Source of the DNA: Ziziphus jujuba
Taxonomy: Eukaryota; Streptophyta; Magnoliopsida; Rosales; Rhamnaceae
Assembly: GCF_031755915.1 (NCBI RefSeq)
Contig: NC_083388.1
Location: 17,696,001-17,760,000 of the forward strand
Length of the DNA: 64,000 bases
Direction: 5' to 3'
Shown: in pieces, positions 55,411 through 64,000 of the stretch
Position numbering within the stretch: the stretch's first letter is position 1
How the letters are laid out: every line of letters starts with the position of its first letter
Notes under the pieces: model-generated
Told to the model about the DNA's origin: nothing
Database searches by the model: none
Seen by the model: the letters and a program-made list of their open reading frames with translations, nothing else
Translations under genes and position numbers: made by a program

Positions 55411-58020
55411 ATACCACGCACATACAAATATACATGTAATTTGTAAGTCTAAATCTAAATCTATGAGAAAGACAAATACAGTTTGTGGTGGAGGGCATTT
55501 ATACCATGAATTTTTTGTTATTTTTTATTATTATTTTCTTTTTTTAATAACAAGATCAGTTTTGAACATAATAATATAGGGAAGGGCGGCTTGAGGAAAA
55601 TTTGGTGGAAAAACGAATGTCAAAATATTACTATCATTGACAGAAAATTTGCAGGTGGAATGGTTTGTCGAAGAAAGCTATGTATAATTGTCTATTGGAA
55701 TAATTGGAGAACTTGAGGGTCTGGAATCAGAGATCGTAGTTGACTTTAATTAGGGAATCTGTTGAATTTTCTGGTTTTACGTACGAAGTGGTCCAATAGA
55801 GGTTGTTTTTGTCAACAACGGATTCTGAAAATACAACGTTGGTGAGAAAAACCACCACATCCTTATCTGCTCTCAATATCATAAGCTCTTCTCTTGGCTA
55901 CTTCCTTGGGACTTCTGCGTCTAGGGATTGCAAATTTCTTGAAAACCTTGTGTAAAACTAGCTCTACACAACTTTTTTCATATATGCGATTCTATAATAT
56001 AAATACCACAATGATCCGCTGTTTAATAATTTAATATGGTATCGAAATAAAGATTTATAAAATGTTTACGTTCAAAATTAGAAATAGAAACAGAATATTA
56101 ATTCCATCCCACCCAAATTATGGTAATCAACTTGCATGCCCAGTTACTGCAATTTTTTTTTTACTTATAAGTACAAAATTATATATTAATTAAATACTTC
56201 ATAAAAAATCAACCATTATTTCATATCAATATCAAGATGATTTAATGTTTCAATAAACTAGCTATTTAAACATATATGCTAACTAACTAAGTTCAATTTT
56301 TTTTTTTATTATCATTTATAATAGTTTTTTCTTTTTTCATCCCGATGTTTTGAACTTATAATTTTTCAAGAATAAATATGAATGATTTACTAATTTAGTT
56401 CATCTCGTTTTACTATATTCAAACAATTAAGTATATTATATGTGAGATTAATATAATAATTATTAATTTAATATACTTCTCATTCGTATAACTGATTCTC
56501 TCCATGAACTTAGAAATAATAGGTCACTGTTTTGATGTCCTTGATTGATTGCAATAATTTGCTGAATTTGGAAAAGAGGTTATATTGGTTAAATAATCTC
56601 CATTCATTTTGTGCTTCTGATCACAATACATCATCAATTACGTATAGAATTAGTGCAACTTCCAGATGCTGAAGACTGTTCAGATATACATATTATGAAA
56701 GCAACAAAATTAATTAATACAAGATTTTTGAGGTGTGATCTTATATATATCTTCATTTTTTTTTTTTTGGGCATGGATTATCATGATTATTAAAGCACTA
56801 AAATCTCTTCTAAACCACTTATTTACTGCAAATAGATGCTCTGCCAGCTTGCTCCACTACTCACTTGCAAGGACAGAAACACTGCTTTTTGAGGAATTAA
56901 AGTCCACCAGATTCATAATGTTTTGTATAATTCCAGAGACTCTTCTTCCTTTGATCCAATCAATGACAGTCAGCATCAACCACCCCCACCACCTTTGTCA
57001 TGCATTATAATCATGATGATAATCATGATTAGCATTTTAGCAACTAAGACGAAAAAGAAAATGTGAAACACTCCTAAACGTGATTAAAAAGGCTTCCTTG
57101 TTTTGGCAGAGAAAGCCTAGCTCAACCACACTTGGCTTTTTATCTAATCTTGGTGTTGACCACGACTAATCACTTAATAACTCACTTAACCAACGTTGTT
57201 TTTTATACAAAGAACTCAGTGTACAAAAAGATGTATATTAGGAATAATTAATAAAGGATTTGTGAAATTTGGCTGGGTGAAAAAAAGAGTTTTATATGTA
57301 ACATGATATGGTGTGAACAAATTAATCATTTATAATCGAACACTCACTCAAAACGGGAAAAAAAGGCGCCGAAATATTAATCATTAACTTTTAGCCAAGA
57401 ACATGAAAAAGGGAGAGCCAAAGAGACGTCTCCTTCATATCAGAGTACTGGATCATACATTACATACATATAATCTTATCGATATAAGAGTTTCATTTTA
57501 ATGGAATTGTGGTTCTTTTGCAGGTGCACGTTATTGTGTCCAATCTAAAATACACGACGAGACAAAGACCGCATTGAAGGGGGTCCCCAGCGATCGAACT
57601 TTATTAGCCTCCATATAAGCAGAGAGACAAAAGGACAAAAATTAAACTTGGACCACACACTGACCCCTGATTTTGATTAGTCTGAATCATGGAAACGCAA
57701 AATTGAAGTTACAATCCAAGGACACCAATGGTGTTGGCACCTAATTAAGGAAATCTTTGGAGATTTTGTGTCACCGATTGTGAAAGGAACAAGAGAAAAG
57801 CCCCAACCAGAAGAGTAACATATATATGGACAGGACACAACGTAATATAATATAACATATATATATATATATATATATCAAATAGTAAATAGAAAATAAC
57901 ATGATGTGGCGTTGATTCAACTTTTAATTGGATCTCAACTTCTCAAGCTCAAGATAGTAACCAAAAGAAATTATTGTCATTATTATTTTTTTCTGGGTCA
58001 GTATTAATTTTATTTTTTTA
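55411..58020. other. Gene-free region downstream of the HLS1-like gene
   Basis: Islands of less AT-rich sequence (55570-55950, 56600-57000, 57500-57780) have no frame longer than ~90 codons and match nothing I recognise. An AT microsatellite lies at 57856-57878. The right end is the HLS1-like 3' region. Confidence 0.5.
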
Positions 58021-59323
58021 TTATACTTCTCTTGGGTCTACAAAAAGAGCTCTTGTTGGTGGGGTTTTTGTCGATTCAAAGAGGTTGTTTTTCGCATCAT
58101 TATTTTTCAAAGCTTTTACACACCACAAATCTTCTGGGGACAGCAATTTCCAGTGTGGGATGTGATGTCTCAAAATGTGTTGGTGATCTCCAATCTCTGT
58201 TACTACAACCTTACAATCTCCAGTAGTCTCTTTAGCCATGTTATGCACAAAATTGCACAAACTCCTCACGAGCTTCCCTGATAATGGACCTTCATGGTGT
58301 ATTCCATACATGAAGTAGAATCCAAACGGCTCGAAGAAATCCGGTATCGACGGAACTAATCCGAAGCAAGGCAAATATCTATCAATCAATCTCGAACTTT
58401 TTGTGTACATTAAACAAGACAAAGGTGCATCACCTAGCCTCAGCTTGAAAAGCTCACCGCTATTCCATACACTAACCATGGCCCAGCTATCAGGAACTTG
58501 GCCTTCAGACCATGATTTTCCTCTTTGATAAGCAACCCAAGTCCCCAAACTCAGCTTGTTTCTAAGTATTTGGTCTATATCTTGAGGGAAAAACTCCATT
58601 TTATCCATTAATTTTCTGTATATGGCTTCGGACTCTTCCAGTTTCAGCTTCGCTATTTCGACATTCGATGAAATATGCGATGAGCGATTGTATCTGACCG
58701 CGTTGACGAGGATGGACGGTGTCCTGAACTTGTGGTAGCCGAGTTTGTGGACGAAGAGCTTGACCGAAGCCTCGTTGTGTTTGTCGGTAGCCATGTACGA
58801 ATATTCGACTTCGTGGGCTAGGAACCATTGTTCCATTGCGCAGACGAGGCTCGAACCGATACCTTTTCTTCGATGGAGTGGTGCAACCCTCAGGCCTAAG
58901 ATGTAGCCCACTTTGGCTACATCTTTTGGTGGGTTATGATGATGAACCGTCACAGCTTTTATTGAGCCTTGGATGACACCGACTAACTCGCTATTCAATT
59001 CTGCTACCTATAGATGATAAACCGAAATTTACCATACTACTATCAATTTTTGACAATGAAAATACAAGTAACTAGTAAAGTTTAAAGCTTTGCTTGTGAA
59101 TTAAATAAAAATTCAAATAGAGAAAAGGATGAAGAAAAGAGTAGGATACCAGCATGTTGTACATGGGACTGTTTCGAATCCTACAAATGGGGTCACCGAG
59201 AGTATCGGTGAAGAGAAACAATCTCTCAGCTGGACCTACTTCGCTTCTTCGTTCAAGATCTTCCACTCGAGCTCTATCAGCTTCTCTGTCATAGCTTCGA
59301 ATTATAGCCTCCTTGAATCCCAT
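58021..59323 (-). CDS. GNAT N-acetyltransferase, HOOKLESS1-like (386 residues)
   Basis: Two exons on the minus strand: 59323-59150 (58 codons) and 59007-58021 (328 codons plus stop), with a 142-bp GT-AG intron. The N-terminus IIRSYDREADRARVEDLERR and GDPICRIRNSPMYNML match HLS1. The acetyl-CoA motif lies at residues ~93-113 (YILGLRVAP, then R104-R-K-G107-I-G109). FRTPSILVN, IDQILRNKLSLGTWVA, EPFGFYFMYGIHHEGP and the C-terminal FVDPRE are all conserved with HLS1. HLS1 is a nuclear protein needed for apical-hook formation and linked to histone acetylation. This paralogue is shorter than HLS1 and probably belongs to the HLS1-like clade, so a hook role is not assured. Key acetyl-CoA residues are intact. 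Confidence 0.93.
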
Positions 59324-59644
59324 TTCTAATCAAATAGTCCCTCATGCAAGTTAGATATACTCATCAAACAGCTATATATATATATATATATATATGTATT
59401 ATATAGGAGTTAAGGTAACACTATTGGAGCAAAAGCGTAGGGAAAAAGTTTCCCGTGAAAATTTTATGGAGGATGATGATGTATATTTATATGGAGGTGG
59501 AAGGGGGCCAAGGGAATATGTTTTCTAGCTATCATCAACATCAACCTAGTCTTCCAGAACAATATGGTAGACAAAAGGCGAATAATAATAGAATGTGTTT
59601 TTTGTCTCTAACTTTTTCTTTTCTTCATCATCTTTTTGTTATAT

Positions 59645-59692
<48 letters not shown>

Positions 59693-62600
59693 CTTAATTT
59701 TACTTAGTGGTACGAATTTTATTATTTTTTATTAAATGATTATTTTCAATTTATATAAAATATTTTAATTAAAATATTTAATTTTATTATTAACATTTTA
59801 AAATTAAATCATTTAATATTAACTATTTAAATTATCATCTTATTTATATATATATATATATATTTATAATAAGCAAGTGATTTAAGTTAATTAATAAAAA
59901 AAAAAGCAAGTGATTAAGCTAAATCCACGTTGCGATAACCTCAGCCTCACGCCGTCCATGATGCACGCCTCAGAATATATATCGTTGGCCAACTCCAATT
60001 CGCTAATCCCAATTATTAGCAATTAAATAATTAATAAAACATTGTTTTTTTCCAAATTAGCTATATATATCACATAATAAATTAATTAATTGGGCACATA
60101 GTACTGTTAATTGTATATGCTGTCTATATATAATACACCCTATACGTAACCCACCAAACACTATTGGATCCGTACCGTACATGAGTCGGCAGATGATACA
60201 AAAAATATCTTAGAATCTTTTAATTAATCTATGACCGAGGATATTTAGATTAACCGATTGTTAACGAGAAGTTTTTTATTAATTTTTGATTATTCAAATC
60301 AAATAATTAAAGAAAAAAAAAATTCGAAAATGCTTTTGATTTAATCATCATGCATGTATCTAAAATATATTGGGGGGGCACGGCAGATGCACTTCCACCT
60401 ACCCGATTGAAGAGCTTAGCCAAGCTTAGATTGCGTGGGGTGGAGGGGGTACGTGGAGCAACATAGGAATTTAGTGGTCTGATTAATTTAGTGAACTTTT
60501 GTGGGGGGTTTGTTAGTTTAAATCCTTTTCCATTCACACTCTATATAATTAAATTAAATTAAACCCTTTTGTTCCCATATTATATGTATATTTAAGTACT
60601 ATATATAACATTATTTATATGATTTTTGCTTTTAGGTATGCTATGTGGTTTTTGGGTGGTCCATCCCTCCTTTTAGACACTTAAATTAGATTCGAAAGTG
60701 AAAGTGAAAACCCCACTAGAGTCATGCCTCGCTTTCTGCTGATCAAGCAAAGTTTCTTAGATCAATCATAATGCTTTCCTAACGCGCCTCAAATGCACGC
60801 ATAAAACATGTATTTATTCATATTAGTATATTACATTTAGGGAAAAAATTATTATTATTATTATTATTATTATTTTTTCTCTTTGGTAATAGGGAATAAT
60901 ATTATTCAAACTGTTAAGATTTACTATTAAAAAAAAAAAAGGTAATGGCTTTATATTTAGGCTGTTAATTGTTTCAAAAAATTAAATAGAAGATGAATTA
61001 TGATGAAGAAGAAAGTTCTTTTTAGGACTTAACTTGCTCTTTGTTTAAATTGTAGTAACTAAAGAAAAATAACATTTGTTTCAATTCAGTTGGATTGCGT
61101 GAAATTAATTAAAGTGATCGATCACTAGAGAATTGACTTATCCGTTTTGCATCGTTTATAAAATAAGTTTTTATTTGGACACGGAAAGCTAGATAAAGAA
61201 ACATATATCATATTACTTGCATATATACCATCTTATCCATAAAAATATGCACGTCGTATTTCTAGGTTCTCTTTTCAATTTCGTTCTACGTTATTTTTTA
61301 TGTTTTATTTTGTACGTTGTTTACGTAAAAGAACCAAGAACTTGGATATTGGACTTCTTAAAAAAAAAAAAAAAATTTGATTTTGGACACCCTCCAAGTA
61401 CCCCAAAAAGAAAATTAAAATAAAATTTTATGTTATGAGATTAGTTGGTCCATAAAATCTTTCTAAATAACAATCAAATAACCTATATTCAAATTCCATG
61501 TTATAAATACGACCTGCAAAAGAAAAAAAGAAAGATTAATTGTATTTTAATATATTTTGTATTCTAGTCTAATTATAAATTAAACTTTCAAATTTAAAAT
61601 AATTCATATTAGATTTTCAATTTATAATTTGTTTTATATGAGTTACAATTTTAAACTAATTTAAAAAATTTAATAACTAGAAAAACTGACTAGTTAAATA
61701 ACTAAGAAAATTGACTAATTTTCTTATTTATTAATTAATTAAATTTTTCATATTTTATTTATAAATTAAAAAAATTAGTTAATATTCTCAATTTTTAAAC
61801 TTTTCATTATTTAATTTAAAAATTAAATTTATATGAAACAAATTAAAAATTAAGAATTCAATATAAAGCATTTTAACATTAAAAATTCAATATGTAATTT
61901 AGTTAAAATACACTTATATTAAATTGCAGCTAACCAAAATAAAAATTCCATGATATAAAAGATATTTATGGCCCACCTTACCCACGAGAACAAAAATATT
62001 AATATTGTTTCTTTTTCTCTTTTTTAATTTTTTTTTTATTTAAACCATTTTGGGGTATGAGCATGGAAATAACGGATTACCACGCGTTGAGATGGGGTTT
62101 GGTCATATAAAGATTCAGAAAAAATAAAACACAAAAAACAGACATTATGCAAACTGAAGCCCGATAGTCATCTCAGAAAGCACTTCCAAAATGGGTCACA
62201 ATGAAACCCTAACCATCGCTATTACCATTTTCTCTCTCTCTCTCTCTCTCTGCCTTTTTCTCTCTTTTCGGGCCTTTAACCTACTCATTAGTTCCTTCCA
62301 ACTACCTCACTTTTCTTTAATAATCATCAGACCTCCCATTATTACTAGAAAAGACACGGAGACCAATTACCAATATACATATATGCTCCATTAATTGCAA
62401 TCTTTACACGTGTGGCAAACCTTTCTCTCATCCGATCCACGTGTGAATATATTATATAATTTTGATTTATTAAAATTACAGTTCCCATTTGATATTGATT
62501 ACTGGCATGTGAAATGTTAAGAATTCCTATTTGTCTAACTAAATTTTAAATTATTAATAAAAATAACATATTTAGCATTTAATATGATTTTCATGTTTTG

Positions 62601-64000
62601 TAAGAATTATGTTTCTAACACATTAAAACTCTATATGTTTATATTTGATTTTTTGATGACCATCTCACAGTTTATACATGATAAGAAATATGATATCACA
62701 AAAAATGTTAATATTTATCACATTTCTAATTAAGATTTTAGTATTAAATCAACTTTGACATATTACCATGTCCATTAATATAAACTAGGAAATAATTTCC
62801 AAGAGACATGGTTAGAATCATGTTTAATACTTGACACATCTCATCTTTTGTTAGAACCATATTTTTAACACGTCATAATTCTATGCTCTTATATATGATT
62901 TTTTGGAACAATCTCATAATTTACATATAATAAGAGATATGGTACCACAACAAGTGTTAATAATTGTTATATCTCAAATTAAATTTTTAATTTTAAATTA
63001 ATTTGACACATCACCATATCGGCCGTACAAGGGAAAATATAATTTTGAAGAAAATATATATTCTATTAGAAATATATTTCCATTATAATTTGAAATAGAA
63101 AATCACATTGATTTATATCATATACTAAATATGCCACTTAAAATGATTAATTTTAAATTAAAAATTTAATTGGGCAAGCTGCAGCAATGATTAATACTTG
63201 TCACATTATTAAATTATAGAAGTTGTATATGTTATAGATAAGTCAGTCTCTTATAATTGATAATATTTTATTTTATAATTTTAAATAATAATGCAGCCTA
63301 ATTAACAAATTTTTAATAAGAAATCTTGGTTTAATATTATCGGGTAATGATCTGATAAGAGGCCAATTTTATAAACTTATTATACATACATATCCCACAT
63401 TTTGGTCCTACCACTAACATCGAAAACTTGCGATCTTTTCAATAAATAACTCTTTCTGCATCCAAAAAGAAACCTATATAAAAAAATAAATAAAAAACTA
63501 AAAGAAATAAAATTAAATTGTGGGTTGCTCTTCTCATGATTCAATCCTCCACAAGAAAGTGTGCACCTCCAAGAAATGTACCAGCTGTCTGCTCTGTGTT
63601 TTTCTTTGCATGCATTATTTTGTCCTCTAAATGCCTTTTTGGATGGATACTTTGAGGTGAGCATTTACAATGTGTCCATTTAGCAAGTGAGAGAGTGACC
63701 ACTTTTTCAGAGAGGGAAAGAGAGGGGGGGTTGAGGTGGAGAATTTAATGTGGGTCTCACTCTCAAGCTCTTGCGAAAGAATTTTGGAGAATTTTGCTCC
63801 TTTGGAATTTTCTCATTTTAGTGGGGTAGCTTCTATTATTCTTCTTTATAATGGATCAAACTTATCCCATAGAAAATGCTAAACCATAGCTTGGGATGTT
63901 TGTCGCGTTGGTTCTTAGTATGTTCCAAAAGAGTCTTCTCCTTGATCATCTATTTATCCATTTGTCTGTCAAAACCCCCTTTTTTACCGATTCCATATTA
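59324..64000. other. HLS1-like upstream region and gene-free right end
   Basis: AT microsatellites occur at 59372-59395, 59650-59687 and 59845-59862, an ATT repeat at 60849-60872, and a CT repeat at 62232-62251. Two ACGT boxes (ACACGTGTGG near 62406, CCACGTGTGA near 62439) lie close together. The stretch 60340-60540 is less AT-rich but has only a 76-codon frame with no known domain. From 63600 the sequence is richer in GA and could be the leader of a gene beyond the window. No gene is called. Confidence 0.5.

Noticed and set aside
60307..60537. 76-codon open frame in a less AT-rich stretch
   Set aside because: No recognisable domain, no upstream promoter signal I could fix, and no splice-linked continuation.
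62191..62394. 67-codon open frame containing a Ser-Leu run
   Set aside because: It is largely driven by a CT microsatellite and shows no domain or conserved features.

Overview
This is nuclear DNA of a flowering plant, almost certainly a eudicot. The evidence is GT-AG introns in AT-rich DNA, plant-only gene families (CHUP1-like, ATL RING-H2, a starch-binding-domain F2KP, ZIP6, HLS1-like), plant repeats (Ty1/copia, LINE RNase H, hAT-like and pogo-like elements, MITEs) and many long AT, GA/CT and TTC microsatellites. Closest relatives by gene content are rosids, but the species cannot be named from the sequence alone.

Layout. 1-306: last exon of a pyruvate decarboxylase gene (+). 4711-6642: five-exon CHUP1-like coiled-coil gene (+). 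7396-7614: two-exon gene for the 25-residue ribosomal protein eL41 (-), tail-to-tail with the CHUP1-like gene. 8030-9200: long AT-rich foldback. 9330-10304: probable hAT-like insertion. 11905-19759: 23-exon gene (+) for the bifunctional 6-phosphofructo-2-kinase/fructose-2,6-bisphosphatase, encoding 758 residues. 21265-22122 (+) and 27565-28050 (-): two intronless ATL-type RING-H2 E3 ligase genes. 29945-30018: tRNA gene (-). 30946-33410: two-exon ZIP6-type zinc/metal transporter (-). 33.6-58 kb: gene-poor and repeat-rich, with a dead Ty1/copia element (40.6-43.3 kb), a LINE RNase H fragment, a 1.2-kb hAT-like non-autonomous element, a pogo/Emigrant-like element, several hairpin MITEs and tandem repeats. 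58021-59323: two-exon HOOKLESS1-like GNAT acetyltransferase (-). 59.3-64 kb: no recognisable gene.

The genes do not form a pathway. PDC and F2KP both touch carbon metabolism (fermentation; sucrose/starch partitioning through fructose-2,6-bisphosphate), but nothing suggests joint control. From memory, several neighbours correspond to neighbouring Arabidopsis loci (CHUP1-like/F2KP on chromosome 1, ZIP6/GNAT on chromosome 2, possibly RPL41/ATL66 on chromosome 3). This suggests an ancestral block later fractionated in Arabidopsis, and it needs a synteny search to confirm.

No new multi-gene system is evident. The most unusual signals are the ~1.15-kb foldback, a GC-AG intron in the CHUP1-like gene, a cluster of four ACGT boxes upstream of F2KP, the odd anticodon loop of the tRNA, and several repeat architectures between 47 and 55 kb.
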